Part shown: in pieces, positions 28,561-42,379 of the stretch
Position numbering within the stretch: position 1 is the first letter of the stretch
Layout: each line of letters begins with the position of its first letter
Source of the DNA: Peromyscus leucopus
Taxonomy: Eukaryota > Chordata > Mammalia > Rodentia > Cricetidae
Length of the DNA stretch: 64,000 bases
Direction: 5' to 3'
Assembly (NCBI RefSeq): GCF_004664715.2
Contig: NC_051084.1
Location: 64,841,334 to 64,905,333, forward strand
Program-made: the position numbers and the translations under genes
Notes under the pieces: generated by a model
Seen by the model: the letters and a program-made list of their open reading frames with translations, nothing else
The model's database searches: none
Told to the model about the DNA's origin: nothing

Positions 28561-29300
28561 TGGCTGTTACATTTATTACTATGGAAGATGTTCTTGGCTT
28601 TTAGAAATGTTTTAAAAGAAGAACTACCCCCTCCCCGTTTTCTTAGCAGTTCTTTGTTGTTTTTCTTTGGTTCTCATATCTACCCTCTCTTTTTTCCTTG
28701 CTGACCTGTAGGTGGCGCTCTAAGCTTAGGATTACTCTATTTCCTTGCTTGACATGATACTCAGTTTTAAAATCCTTGGCCCATAGGCACTTACAGAAAA
28801 AGCATGTCTGTTTAATAATCCATTTAGGCATTCTTGATGTCATCATTTGGAGCATGTTCTGTTGGTAATTGCTTATGAACAGTTCTGCACATGGTTGCTG
28901 AGGTGGTCAGTTTATTAGCACTGTAACTAAGACAAGATTAATGTTGAATTTTGTTGAGTAAATCCATCTTTGATTCACATTGACTCATTTTAAGTTACAA
29001 ATTTTTCCTGACCTGTGTTGTCTCATTTCAAATTTCTTACTGTGCTGACCTCTTACTATTCACCATGAGACCAAGCTATGAATTGGAGTCTGTTTTGCAT
29101 GTTAAACATAATAAATAATTACGTGCAAATACTTAAAAAGAGAAGTGCAGAAATCAATTATTTGTTTCAGAACAATTCTGTGTATTATTCTGAAATCAGA
29201 TGCAAACGGTTTTCATTGTAATGTGTTTTTGCTTTGATTAGTATTTGTTAAATCATAATATATTACTACTTTGGAAAATAAAACAATGTAAGGATTGTCT
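28561..29300. other. Intergenic, no feature seen
   Basis: AT-rich unique-looking sequence. Confidence 0.5.
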
Positions 29301-29309
29301 TCTTTTTTT

Positions 29310-29430
29310 TTTTTGTTGTGACTTGATTTTTTTGAGACAAGTTTTTACTGTTGCCTTGAATTCACAGTCGTCTTGCCCCTGCCTCACAGTGCAGGATCTC
29401 AGGTTTGTCCACTAAGCATGACATCCTCGC
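29310..29430 (-). mobile_element. Diverged B1 relic
   Basis: Poly(T) then TTTTTTGAGACAAGTTTTTA and GCCTTGAATTCACAG. Strongly decayed. Confidence 0.5.
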
Positions 29431-30942
29431 TCTTAAATTTTGCACAGCTGCAAATCCAATAACCTTGATGTGTCTGTGCAGCAGACAGACGACTTTGCTG
29501 TTCAGTTATCCTGTGAATGTTCAGCTTCATTCACAGCTGCTGAGAGAGGTACGGGTCCAGAGCAACGTGATGTGATCCTCAGGTTCCATGACTTCATGTG
29601 CTTCTGTCCTAACCATGCCTCTAGTGTGGCCAGTCCTGTCAGGCCATATGGTTATCAGAACAATATTAGTGACAATTTCCTGCAGAGAGAATACATCAAT
29701 ATCTAGACATGAAGTACTGAAGCACACGAAGCAGATGGCTCGGCCTCCGACATGTTCTTTTTGATTTAAGGTAATTATGCTTTTAAAAATATTCTCCATG
29801 ATTGCAAATATACCTGGAAAAAAGCTGAATATGAATATGATCATTTGAATTCATTTCCAAAACCACTAAGAGTGTCACTGCTAATTTTGAGCTGGGTCCA
29901 TTTTCTGTTTAATGAAAGGATGATAGAGACCCACTAAACTCTTCAGTGGAAGGACTGAGATAAAGTTTGTGATGTCTTTGGATTGTGCAGTAAAAGCAAA
30001 ATAAAATATTTACTGCATAGGAAATACTATACTTTCTGAGAGCCTGAGTCCTATTGCTATAGAAATCATTATTCCATAAGCCAGTATTAATTATGTATTG
30101 CACACCTCATGTCTAGCCCCTAGAAATGAAAAGAAACATGCATGCACGCCTCATGGTACCTGTGACTACCTGCCATGAAGGAGGTCTCCTTAGTGCTGTG
30201 GAAGCAAAGAGGGAGTGGCTAACTTTCTCCTGTGGAATAAAGGAAAGCTCCAAGGAAGAACCAGTATCTGGAACTTAAACCGTGGGAGGGATACAGTGGG
30301 CAGACGTGTGAGGATGCACAGCAGGGATGCATAGAGGTACAGGGTGTTCAGGGAAAAGGGAGCAGTTAGAGAGAAGAGCATGGGATCCACAAAAGGCAAT
30401 GAGGGTGAAAATATTTCCTAAGTTTTTATCGCTCATTAACACCTTACTCTGAAACAGTTTCAAAAATAGATTTCTTCCTGGGGGCTTGCTAATTTCAAAT
30501 TGACATATTACTGATGTATCAAAAATTCTCTACTTCTAATAGAATTTCTAAGCTTTTACAGGTTCTGTATTCTGTGTCTTTTTTTTTTTGTATCTAAGGA
30601 ATTTGAAGAGATTGAGGGACAATAGCATTCTAAAATGCCTGTGACAGAGGAATGGGAAAGTATTTTTCCTGTGGTTTGCCTGTGAATAGCCAATCCCCTT
30701 GTGCATAGGGAGCTATTTCTCAGGTTGTGGAATATCAACTTTCTTTGTAATCCACTGTGATTACTAAAAATATTGGCCATGGCAGAGCAGAACTCTCAAT
30801 CCATTTTGTAAGGTCCATTTTAGAACCCATGATTATTACAGTAAATGTATGAATGTATTATTGGTCACAAAGAAATTTAATAGGTAGACTATTGACAAAC
30901 CATTCTTTGGTTTTGTGGAGAAAAATAGAACCTACAGACATA

Positions 30943-30945
<3 letters not shown>
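29431..30945. other. Intergenic, no gene seen
   Basis: Open frames of 60-105 codons on both strands show no recognisable protein. Confidence 0.5.

Positions 30946-30948
<3 letters not shown>

Positions 30949-30998
<50 letters not shown>
30949..30998 (+). repeat. (TA)n microsatellite
   Basis: About 25 perfect TA units. Confidence 0.97.
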
Positions 30999-31001
<3 letters not shown>

Positions 31002-31568
31002 ATAGGCAACATGATTCCTATGGACATTTCTCATCCAAATATTTGTGTTGTATTTAATTGACAAGCAAGGGATTAAGAATCAGAAGAGATGTTGGTTTGT
31101 TTTTTGCCTCAAGACTTGAAGTGTTCTTTGTTACTTCTAAAATGTCAGCTGCTACCATGGAAAATAATTCTATTCTTCGAGATAACTGCAAACTTGCATT
31201 TACTATACATTGAAGACTTCCGTCTCTAACATCCAGTTTTTAATCAATCAGTAGCTAAGAATGACTTGTCTGGGGAAAGGAAATATCAAGTAAGCTGATG
31301 TCAGAGTTACTCCCCAAAGTCCAGTCCATGAATGCTAAGTTCTCCTGGAAACTTACCTTAGGCAGACCACATTTTTCTTTCTACAACTGAGGACACACTG
31401 TCTCCTCAACAGGGGTGTATAATTTGTGTTTTATTGTCTTATACACATGGGCTTTGATTTTGGAGATGCTCTAAAGGGGTTGGGGAAGTGAAAAGTTAAT
31501 TTATGTAGAATGTGCAGAAAAGAACCCAGAGGAGGGGATTGGAATCTGTTCTTGCAGTAAATTGGCAT

Positions 31569-31681
<113 letters not shown>

Positions 31682-32261
31682 ATTCAACTGAAGCTCCTGT
31701 TCTTTCTCCTACCCTAATATTTAGCCTCAAAGAAACTATGGATTTAATGAGGCCATTTTGCTTCAAGTATCTGGAATTTCTGTTGTATGAAGAGAGATGC
31801 TTCCTCAAGAGATCGAGAACATGACTTTTGCACTCCACGGGGACCTCTGTTGACAGGAATCAATGTTCTAAGAAATGCTTCCTACACACCTCTAGAGACA
31901 TTTTTCTTCTGTCAAGTTCTTTATTCTCATTTTAAATAATTTGAGAGGTTTGAACAGTCATGTTTGTGTGTACGTGCATGTGTGTATTTTAGCACGTGTC
32001 AGATGAGTATGTGTGGGCAGACACGAACACGTGTGTGTAGCTGAGGGAGAAGTACCATAGTTCTGGGTTTTGATGGGTATGTTATCTGTCATGTGTATGA
32101 TTCTGATTCCAATGTGAAAATGAATTGCCTGTTCCTTCTGTTCCTTCGATCAAAGTTTCACTTTCTCTTTAAGCCCTTTTAAATGAAGTAACTCACTACA
32201 TTGTTGTTGAAGTTTACTTTAGTCTAGCAATCCTCTTGCATCAGCTTCCCAAGTCCTCAAC

Positions 32262-32659
32262 TGCTGTGGGATGTTCTGTATGGCAAATGTGTTGCTCTGA
32301 TTGGTCAATAATAAAACACTGATTGGTCCGTGGCTAGGCAGGAAGTATAGGCGGGACTAATAGAGAGGAGAAAAGAAAGAACAGGAAGGCAGAAGGAGTC
32401 ACTGCCAGCCACCACCAGGACAAGCAGCATGTAAAGATGCCGGTAAGCCATGAGCCACATGCCACGTGGCAAGGTATAGATTTATGGAAATGGATTAATT
32501 TAAGCTATAAGAACAGTTAGCAAGAAGCCTGCCACGGCCATACAGTTTGTAAGCAATATAAGTCTCTGCATTTACTTGGTTGGGTCTGAGCGGCTGTGGG
32601 ACTGGTGGGTGACAAAGATTTGTCCTGACTGTGGGCAATGCAGGAAAACTCAAGCTACA
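32262..32659 (+). mobile_element. Solo LTR, class II (ERVK)-like
   Basis: Begins TGCTGTGGGATGT and ends CAAGCTACA, 398 bp, with identical CTCAAC at 32256-32261 and 32660-32665. Two inverted CCAAT boxes lie in the first 80 bp. It closely resembles the 23.1-kb copy. It landed in a decayed antisense B1-like sequence (CAGCTTCCCAAGTCCTCAAC). Confidence 0.95.
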
Positions 32660-32665
32660 CTCAAC

Positions 32666-34999
32666 GTAGAGCTCAAAGGCAAGAAGCAACATAAGGTCCA
32701 CCTGGGACAAGACCTCCTATTAATCTTGTAAACCAAATCAATTTATTTGTGACTCAGACACTGGATGGGTAGAGGAGGTAGTTATCATTCAGCCTCTCAC
32801 CAGCATTTGGATTTGGGAAAATCACCTACTGTTCTCCTGGGCCTCTTTTTTTTCTTAGTATTTTGGTATTTTTCTTCAATCCACTCTCTACAAATGTGCA
32901 CCCCGGACAGAGCCAACTGCGTGCATGTTAGGTTTTGCTTCCTTTAGCCAGAGAAACAGATCTGTGGGTTATGCAGTTGCGTGATAGACAATGCTCCAAA
33001 CTCAGTTCAAGTGGAAAAGGAAACAAAAGGAGAATTTTCACTTTGCATTGTCTATAAGAGTACTTAGAGGACACTGGTACCTGAGACACGGTATTTATTT
33101 AGTCACTCTCCAAGGTGTGCTCTTGTAATTCACAGAATCTATAGCAGCGTGTCCCAAAGTTCTGCAAATGGATTGGAGTTGAGTCACCTTGTCAGTTTTG
33201 AAACAATGTCATAAATATAAATGACAAACTCTCCAGGAAAGGCAACAGATATGCCACTTTGCTAGCTTCCACGAAACCTAATTTTCTGTGCAACCCCCGG
33301 TGCATTAAAAAATAAAATTTAACACAAAAGTTGAAGGGTGTTTCCAGATGGCCTTTTATTAGCTACTGAGGAGAATGCTGCTTCGATTCTCCTTCAGCCG
33401 CTCACATCACAGCAGCAATTTTCACTTTCCTATGCACCGAGCTCTTATTGCAGCATAGTCAGCTTAAGGACACTTGGAGGGCAGGTCCTTGAAGGATTTC
33501 TTCAGGTGACCACAAATCTGGATTTGCCCTGCTTCCTAGAAGGTCGGGCAATGCCGAAGCATCCCATTTTTTTCATTATTTCCGCCTTTGACCTCTCGAA
33601 TGACATTTTTGCTGAGTGTAGACTAACACAGAAAAATTTGGAGTAGACAAAATAAAATTATCATCTTGGGGTTTATTCTGCTGAGCACACCCCAATTGTT
33701 CGAGACAGAAATTTGTGTTGTAAAGTCCAATCAACCCGATTTTGTCAAAAACACTCACTACAGGTAGGATTAACTCTTACTTTCACTTTCCAAACAGCAG
33801 AGATAAGTCCTTGTCTGCTTTCCATGACTGACTTTGTCCTTTCCCAGAAGCTCTCCACTCTTTCTGGTTATATCTTTTTAATAAGAATATTCCAGAAGCA
33901 AATCGACTTAGAAGTGTAGATTAACAGGGGTGGGGGGGATTTATGAAGAGAAGAATCAGATCAGGATTCAATAGATGTATTTTTGGCTAAATTGTGGGTA
34001 GATCTTAGATCCTGACATGTGTTGATTTACATGGTTACTGGGAATGTGATGGCCAGGACATAACAGCTTTGATATGAATAGGAATAACTCAGGCCAAACT
34101 GAAGGAGGTAAAAAACTCCACTGATCTGCTAATCACAGCCCTCCGAGGGCTCTGCATGAAGTCATCGCAGGGCTTCCCCAACTCACAATCTTAAAGACAG
34201 GACTTGGAGAATAAGAGACTATGGCACACTGGCCAATATTCATTCTGACCAATCAATGTTCTTGTCAAATAGTATGGCTATCAATATAGTTCCGTAATAA
34301 CAGAATGCATTTCCGTTATCAGGGACTTCCTCAAGTAGCGGGAGAAGAAAGCTGGATAAAATACCATGCTGCAATAGTGATGCTCTGAGTTGAAATACAA
34401 AGGTGTGGGGGACAGAGGAAGAGCCAAAAGAGAGGAAGGACAAGTGACATTTGCCTAGACAGCACTGGCCATTTAACCTCTAACTATCACAGCCATCCCA
34501 AGGAGAATGAGTTATGATTCCCACATAAAATGAGAAACGAGGCTCAGCATGCTTAAATGGCTTTTCTGTCAAGTTGTGCAGTCATGAGTTGAAACCAGGG
34601 GCATCGCCAGGGCCTGCTGCATTTCCACAGATGGCTGCTTCATTCTTTATGCTACCCCTGTCTTCTCTCTGAAGAGCTACTAAGGGCCTGAGCCAGGCTG
34701 TTACTGCAGGAGCCTCTCAGCCATTTGTGCGATTGCTGTTCAATTTAGGCTTGCTCTTTACTTGCTTACAGTATATAAGGACTGGTTTTTTCCCTGTTGC
34801 CCATTCTCATCTGCTCCAAATGACCCCAAATGCCTCTTCTCTCCACTACGAAGCAAAAGAATCAAGTGTTTATTTCCTGATTCATCTGCCCGAGGGGACT
34901 TGAGAGGGAACCGTCATGGTATCAGGGAAGAAGAGGTGATGAGAGGGAAGACAGGAGCTGACGGAGGCCCATTGATGACCGCCTGGATCTTCTGAATAT
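32666..34999. other. Intergenic, no gene supported
   Basis: Unique-looking sequence. An open frame of 102 codons at 33338-33646 has no recognisable motif. No SINE or LTR seen. Confidence 0.5.
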
Positions 35000-35430
35000 C
35001 CTTTGAAGACATTCGTTTTCTGTGTTTGTTCAGGGAAGTGTGGTCCAGACTCTAAAACGTCAAACTGCTCTACCCGTAGATCCCACAGTTCACCAGGGTG
35101 TGTGGCGCTCTCGCCTATGTGATCCCACCCTACCCAACACCATCCGGGGAAATGGATGGATGCTGCGAAGGTGAAGTAACTCCCCGAAGCGTTTCACAGC
35201 CAAGCAGATTTGATGCCATGGCTGTGCCCTCGGGTAATGGTATGAAGCAGTAATCCCAAACAGGACAAAAACAGGAGCAGCGTCTGCACACTCCAGAGCA
35301 CTCACCCCATGGATCCATCCTGTCGTCCACCTGCAAAATTGTAGACTTGATGCTGAGTTCCTGCCCCCAAGCAGACCCCATCGGGGCCTTTTGCATCTTT
35401 GTGTGTCGTTTTGTGGAAGTTTTTACCACA
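35000..35430. other. CpG-richer unique block
   Basis: Contains about a dozen CpGs (for example ACGTC, GGCGCTCTCGCC, CCGGGG, GCGAAG, CCCGAAGCG, ATCGGGG) in a CpG-poor surrounding. It has no transposon signature. It is a possible regulatory element or old exonic relic, and function is unknown. Confidence 0.3.
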
Positions 35431-35639
35431 CTCAGTCAGAGTCTGGGTCACTGAATTTCAGCACAACAATCAAAATTTTATGGTGACACACACAGACAAG
35501 AAGATAAAACATACAGAGATATTTTAGAAAATGTTCCCTTGCAGACACCTTGAGAGCACAGCAGCTTGAAGGTTGGAAAGAGGGCAGAGCACAGTGATGA
35601 TCCTCAGAGAAGCAAAAAGGCATCAAAACAATTTGAAGA

Positions 35640-35790
35640 TGAGATAAAAAGAGAAAGGGGCCATGATTTTGAGAGGGGGTCAAGGGTGGGGTACATGGGA
35701 GAGATTGGAAGGAGGGATGTGGGAGGAGTTTGAGGGAGAAAAGGGAAGGTGAGAAGTGACGTAATTAAATTTTAATTAAAAATATAAAAG
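35640..35790 (+). mobile_element. L1 3' end fragment
   Basis: GGGAGGAGTTTGAGGGAGAA, GAAGTGACGTAATTAAATTT and an A-rich tail match the rodent L1 3' terminus. Confidence 0.7.
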
Positions 35791-36036
35791 TTTCCTACTC
35801 ACTTATTTTTTTTTTATCAAGTTTTCAGAAAATGTGGTGGTCATTTCGAATACTGTCCTTTCAATGTGTGAAAGCATTACATCATCTCTCCCTTCCTCCT
35901 TTTCCGTTCCCTTTCTGCTTTTATTTCTGGAATGTTCCCCCTTCCCCCTTCCAGCCCCCCCTTTTCTTCTCTGTCCTTCACTTTTCTTCCCTTCTCCTCC
36001 CCAGGAGTATTTTGTTTCATCCAGTGCCTCTTATAG

Positions 36037-36215
36037 CACAGGTTGGCTTCTGACTCACAATGGAGCTCCAGATACTCCTACCTACCACCTCCAGAGTGTT
36101 TGGAGTACAGGCATGGACCACCAGCTTGGTTTATGTGATACTTCAGATTGTCCCCAGAACTTCATACACTCTAGGCAAGCCCTCTACCAGCTGAGTTACA
36201 TACTCCTTAGCCTTC
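36037..36215 (-). mobile_element. B4/ID-B1-type SINE, old
   Basis: B1-like antisense (GGTTGGCTTCTGACTCACAA, GAGTACAGGCATGGACCACC) is followed by an ID-like antisense (CTAGGCAAGCCCTCTACCAG). Confidence 0.6.
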
Positions 36216-36779
36216 GGTTAATTCTTTAAAAATGTTTTCTTTTAGGTAACTAGAGTTTTAAACTCTACTGATAAGTTAATATTTATTCCAGTGAAGGGTT
36301 CTCTAAGGCGTCCACCTCACCACCACACTAATATCCCTTCTTCTGCTGTAATCTATATAAGAGTTGCTATTGTTTCAACATAGGGTGTTTCAATCTTATT
36401 TCTTTTCCACCATCACCCCAATATGCATCTTACTTATCTTATGAAATTTTTATCATTCCCACAGATTCAGTATATCTCAGACTCAAACATTATTGAGCCT
36501 TCCAGACAAATTGTCTAAGCACTTTCATTTCTCTGAATGATATCAATTTGTTCTATTTCAGGCTAGAACATTCAGAAACTCTCCTAACATTTCTGTAATC
36601 CTCTACTTACACTCTGTCATCAATTTCTGGAGTTTTTCAACTTAAGTCATAAAATTAATTGACATAAACATTTCTACATATTTAAGAGTAAGGTCTAATT
36701 CAATACATGACCACAGTGTAATGATGAAATCAGGGTTGTTAATATTGGCTTCTCAAGCATTGATGATTTTTATCTGTTA

Positions 36780-37140
36780 GAAACCTTTGGATTCTTCTAC
36801 TTTTCAGTGGAAATCTCATACATGGTTGTAACTGTGGTTACCCTACAGTGGCATAATAACAACAGAACCGATTGCTCTTTTCCAACTGCATTTTGATATT
36901 CATCTTCTAGTCCTTCTCCATCCCTACATCTTGGATTATTCCTAGTCTCTACAAACCACTATTCTCCTTTCTATTTTATTGGGATCAACTTTTATAAATG
37001 ACTGTGGATGTGTGGTCTTGTCTTTGTTCCTAGCTGATTTCACATAGTATAATCCCCGAATTCCATCCAGGCTGCTGGTAAAATAAGAGAATTTCATTCT
37101 TCGCTTAGCTGGGTAATAGTTCCTTTCAAAGCCTCTGAAA
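36780..37140 (-). mobile_element. Ancient L1 fragment, antisense
   Basis: CTAGCTGATTTCACATAGTA and CGAATTCCATCCAGGCTGCT are the antisense ORF2-end region of old mammalian L1. Confidence 0.55.
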
Positions 37141-38097
37141 CAACTTGTAGTGGGCACAGAGCAAAGGGAACTCATACTTTGCCTTTGCAACCACTCTAAG
37201 ACCTGATGTGAGGTAATGCAGGGAAACATTACAGAGCCTTAGAAAATGGGAAATAGAGCTACACTGTGATTCAGCATTTCTTTAGTATTTACCAGAGATG
37301 CATTTCTTTCCAAGCTCAGTGCTTCCACCATTTTACTCTTGAGCACATGTCATGTTAGGAAGGCCGTTGCTTCCTCTTTAGCCTTAGACTCCTACACAAG
37401 ATTTCAGCTGATCGAATCCTCCATGGATTCCATGCTGATTACTACTTTTCTGTATGCAGAACTACTGTCTTATTGCCTTATAAATTTTTGTCTATCTACA
37501 GGAGAACTTTCCTCTTCCTTATAAGTTACCCTCTTACCACACATCCATCCTTGTTCCCATGGCCACTCCATCTGCTCCTTGGTTCTCAGTGGCACACACC
37601 TGTGATACCATCTGGGCTTCCTGAATCTCCCACCTCCATTCTGTCTCCTTGATTTGCTTGGGTGTACTCTAGGAGACCATCCTCCAGCCTTGCTGCTCAC
37701 CAATTCCTACCTGTCCAAACACTTTCACCACTATGCCAGTCTCCCTTTACCACCCTTCTGAGACTCCAGTCTACCTCTCATGACCAAGAGGTTTATGGCC
37801 ACCTCTAGCGAGGGCACTCATGGGTCTCAGTTTTTCTTCACTGTCAAATGTGATGCTGACCACTCTCTAATGTATTTTCGTGTCTTTCATCATTCCCCAT
37901 GAGCTCATAGCATAACACTATTCTTCTTTTAGTTAGAACAATTACTGATTACTGTTTGATTCTCCTTTCTAAGGACAAGACGAAGTCCATTTCTCGTTGG
38001 TTTTCTCCATAGGCTGTCTTGTATGCAATAAGTGCCTAATTAGTCCTGTGAAATCAAGCTTCTCAGCTGTTCTTGTTTCATGTTCCTGTGTTAGAAA
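37141..38097. other. Intergenic, no feature supported
   Basis: A pyrimidine-rich plus strand at 37.5-37.8 kb. No gene recognised. Confidence 0.45.
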
Positions 38098-38480
38098 TGA
38101 CCATTTCTTTCTTTTCTTCTTTTATTGAAATCAGGTTACCTTCTCATAAATACATCTTGATCATATTCTCCCCTTCCCACATTCCTCCCAGTTCTTCCCC
38201 TCTCTGGATCCACTCCCCTGACATCTCTCATTAGAAAAGAATAGGCCCCCAAGAGATAACAACCAAACATGACAAAATAAAATGTAATAAGAGGAAGTAA
38301 AACCTATCCCATCGAAGTTGGACACAAAAAAATCAACAGAGGGAAAAAGTTCCAGGAGTCTGCAAAAAAGTCAAAGACCCATTCGTGCCCACAGTCAGGA
38401 GTCCCACAAAAATATTACACTAATAGCTATAATTTATAAGCAGAGGACCTGGTAGAGACCCACGTAGGCCCTGTGCTTGC
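38098..38480 (-). mobile_element. L1 (Lx-type) 3' fragment, antisense
   Basis: TTCTTTTATTGAAATCAGGT, CAAGAGATAACAACCAAACA and the end near GTAGGCCCTGTGCTTGCTAC match rodent L1 3' UTR. The same region recurs at 51.6 kb. Confidence 0.7.
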
Positions 38481-38780
38481 TACTTCGATCTCCGTGAGCT
38501 CAGATGTGAGAAATGGCCATGTCGGTGGTGCTAATCATTTCTTGTTTACTCACTTCCTCTTCCCCTTGATCACTAGGGAAGTTCTGGTTGCTATCATGAT
38601 GGGTAGCCACTGGTTCCCCTCACTGAGTCTCTGTCTGAAAGTCACAATCCCAGTTCTCATCAACATCAATGAGTTCCAAACTCGTGCTTCGCTGTGGTTA
38701 CAAGACCGAACAAGTTTGAGCTCTATTACTAGGGTATTTTATTACTGGAGTTCACTTTTCTGGCTAGAAATTTGAACAGG

Positions 38781-40010
38781 AGAATCTATATTTCGAAGTA
38801 ATGTGAAGATGAAAAGGGGTAATTTATTTGAAAGTGCTTTAGGAACTGTCAAAAAAAAAAACCATGCAAAATGACATGAGTGCTAAATTGTAAGCCCTTT
38901 GGAAACACAATATGCCTTACATTGTGTGGCAGATTATACTCACTGCCCACCCACCACCCACTCACACCTCTCGTGCTTTGCTGTTGGATTTCTGGACTAC
39001 TTATTGAAGCCGAAGATGCCTCCAATGCTCATCCTTGCAACCCTGATGTTTAGGATCTGGGTATGAGTCCCAAATAGTAGTTCTATACTTCCTGGAAAAC
39101 ACCTCAGTCCAGGTATAAAAACGAATGAAAATACAATCCCCACCCTGCTGTGGCTTACTGAGGCTCCGATGACGTTCTTGAAACCCCCAGGAGAAAAACC
39201 AAGACGAATTCCAGTAATCTAAGTGTTCCAGGGGAACACTACCAGGAAGATGTGTCCTGGTCCCACGGCTGAGTTTTTATATAGACACTGAAACTTCCCC
39301 GGGCTCCAGAACCTTTTCATAGGAGAAAATAGCTCTTATATTTCTTTTTATTAATTAGACTACCTTTCCCCTGGATGTCCTCTTCCTTCTAATCAAAATT
39401 ATTCTAATATATATTTATATTTTCCCCTTCAATGTCAAGGCCGAGTTTAGGTTCTTAAATACTCCCTCCCTGTTTGAATACTGCGGCGTCCATTTCTGCG
39501 GCATGGCTCTGGAAGCGGGAACTCAGGTCTTAGAGCAGTTGCAAAGGCAAAGACATTACAAGGCAGGGGCGTGGGAACAGATTGTTCAGCTCGTGTAACT
39601 GTGCCATTAGCCAGATACCAGTGGCCCAGGCCTGATGCAAACAAGACTTCAATTGGAAAAGACGTGCTGTTGGCAAGCTAGAGAGATTCCAGGGACGTTA
39701 GCTATGGTGGACAGCACTTCCAACAATGGTTCCTAAGCGGCAAAGGAAAACTTGAGCCTTCGTGTGCAAACTGCTCCCTTTCTCCATTTGTGATGGCTGC
39801 CCGCTTCTTCTTTCTCATTTCTGATGTCATTGCATCAGGTTTGTATCATTAATGACCTATTTACAATTTAGATTCAGGAAGACTGCCCAAAAACATGTTT
39901 TGGAAGTCCTCAAAATCAAATGTATCATTTCTGAAAATTCTGCTTTATGAAAATTCTAAGACTGTTAGTGGAAACCCGTATCACCAAGATAGTTCACCTG
40001 AAATTGTTTA
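38781..40010. other. Intergenic, no feature supported
   Basis: A somewhat CpG-containing patch at 39,440-39,590 (TACTGCGGCGTCCATTTCTG) has no recognisable origin. Confidence 0.45.
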
Positions 40011-40013
40011 TCA

Positions 40014-40230
40014 GGTGTGTGTGTGTGTGTGTGTGTATGGTGTATTTGTGTGTATGTATGTGTGGTGCATGTGTGTGAGTGTGTGTGGTATGAATGTATG
40101 TGTGGTGCTTGTGTGTGTTTGGGGGGGTTGTGTGTGCGGTATGTATGTATGTATGGTGTGTATGTATGGTGTGTTTGTGTGTATGTATGTGTGGTGTGTG
40201 TGTGTGTATGTATGGTGTGTGTGTTACTAT
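40014..40230 (+). repeat. Degenerate (GT)n/(GTAT) array
   Basis: A (GT)11 start, then GTATGTATG, GTGTGGTG and a G7 interruption. The Val/Cys frames over it are translations of repeat. Confidence 0.95.
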
Positions 40231-40678
40231 GTGGATTTCAGAGATCAAATCAGGTCATTACACTTGGAGACAAGTGTCTCTACCTGCTGAGCCATGCCCC
40301 TAGCCATCAAGCTTTGCCTTCTAATTCTATCAGAGGCAATTAACTTTTAGCATGAAGATACAAATCTTTTTTGAATGACTGACAAATGCTTTAAACAAAT
40401 GATTCTACTGGGCTTAAAAAGGTTTATGACCCCTGAAATGGCTTCGTAATGTGATGATTGGTGATAGAAATTGACCAAAATGAAGGCTGTTTGCAGCAGT
40501 ACTGGAGACCTCAGGAGTTTTCTTTTAGATGTTAGGATAAGTTTCTTTACTGTGACTCATCCCAAGTGACAGAAGGAATTTCAGATGGAAGTGCATAGCC
40601 CTGCTCACATAATTTACATTGATACCAAATTTACTATGGATGTCACATAATGTTGAGATTTGTACATAAGGCACATTG

Positions 40679-40847
40679 GTTTTTTTTTTTTGTTGTTGTT
40701 GGTTTTTCGAGACAGGGTTTCTCTGTGTAACTTTGCGCCTCTACTGGATCTCGATCTGTAGACCAGGCTGGCCTCGAACTCACAAAGATCCGCCTGTCTC
40801 TGCCTCCCAAGTGCTGGGATTAAAGGCGTGTGCCACCACCGCCCGGC
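40679..40847 (-). mobile_element. B1 SINE with target duplication
   Basis: Poly(T), TTTTTCGAGACAGGGTTTCT to CCACCGCCCGGC. GCACATTG is shared at 40671-40678 and 40846-40853, overlapping the SINE end. Confidence 0.93.
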
Positions 40848-42375
40848 ACATTGTTCAATTAGGCAGAATCAAGACTAATGTGTAGGAAGGCTGTGACACC
40901 GGGACTCACAGATGACAGTGGGAAAACTTAAACCAGCAGCAGGAACCCAATTGCAGAAAACACCCTTAATCTAAAGCATCTTCAACAGACATTTTCAACT
41001 CTGTTGCCTAGAACTGGGTGAGGGAGCAGCTCTTGTAAAGACACAGCTGTTGTGGACTTGACGTTGAATAATGCCAACAGTGATATAAGTGAGAGTTAGT
41101 GTTATTGGCAGTGGGTCTCAGCAGTATCAGTCTCTCTGTGATTGCTGGTCATTTCAGCTCATCTGTTCCAATGAAAAGAACAGGCTGGCATCTTCCTCAA
41201 TATTAAGTGTGCAATATCAGATATACCAGAGGAGGTGAGCATTCAGGAAGCAATTTCAGGACTTGGTTATTTGGGAAAGTTGGTGGTAGTACCTTCAAGC
41301 AATTTGGAAGGAAAAGGGCTGATTTCTAAAACACATAGAGAAACCCTAAACTTTCAGTGTCCAAGTTATAAGTAATCTGGAAACGTGATCAACATATTTT
41401 AGCTGATGTTTCTCCAAAGGAAACATAATGGTTAACAATTCCCTTGACATAAAGCTTCAGTTATGCTAACTAAAACAAGTGCTACAAACAGTGAATTGTA
41501 TGACAATGTTAACGTTAGCAACGTATATGTTGAAATATCATCACCTTCCCTATCCTTAGTCCTTTGGAACCAGAACCACTACTGTGTTCTCTGTATCTGT
41601 GAGGATATATGCAATATTAAGTGTTATTTATGCCAAAAAAAAAAGTCAAACCCGAAGCAGAGGAAACAAGGAGGGTGTGTCATCACTGAAAAGCTACTTC
41701 CCCAAGTAGAAGTAAGATAATATTCTTTCTGCGTTTTGAAGAGACATCAATGAAAAGGCCGGGTAAAGTAGAAGTTGCTTGAGGGTGGCACTCTGAGAAT
41801 CTGAGTTTCATCTGGAAGTCTACCACCTCCTCAGCAACTATGTAACCTTTTAAAGTTATTTCTCATTAAAATATTTTTAATGATATGCATCTTATAAATT
41901 TATTGTTGAACAATATGGTCATTACTTTATAGAGTTAACTATTAGGAGAACAAGGAGTATTTAAAAATTGCTGAATATATATACACTAAGAACTGTACTT
42001 CTTTTTCCTTCTAAGCAAAATGAACATAAACAAAAATCATTAGAAGGGGGAAGTGCAGGGAAGGGAAATCTGGACAAGTCAGGATTCTTGGCTACAAAAG
42101 AAACACAGCAAAACAAAACAAAAGCTGAACGAGTGGAATTCAGTGAGAAGCAAATGTGCAGTTCACAGAGTTTAAAGAAGTGCTGAGGAAACACACATAA
42201 GAAGTGGAACTTCTTTGTCCTGGAAAAATGTCAGAGAAGGGACAAACAGCACCTCCAGTGACCCCACAAACCTCAAAGAAAACATCTTTTGTGCAGTTTC
42301 ACAAAGGGCTGAGGACACGCTTTGCTTGTCTTTCTGGGTCCAGGTTACTTTTCTCAGAATGGTTATTTCAAACAC
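40848..42375. other. Intergenic, no gene supported
   Basis: No element recognised. The short Lys/Gln-rich frame near 42.0-42.2 kb has no known motif. Confidence 0.45.
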
Positions 42376-42379
42376 TATT

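Noticed and set aside
33338..33646. 102-codon plus-strand frame
   Set aside because: No motif, domain, splice or poly(A) context; length is within chance for this amount of sequence.
35834..36229. 131-codon plus-strand frame
   Set aside because: Crosses a pyrimidine-rich tract and a B4-like SINE; composition explains it.
39994..40343. Overlapping frames of up to 131 codons on both strands
   Set aside because: Produced by the (GT)n/(GTAT) array.
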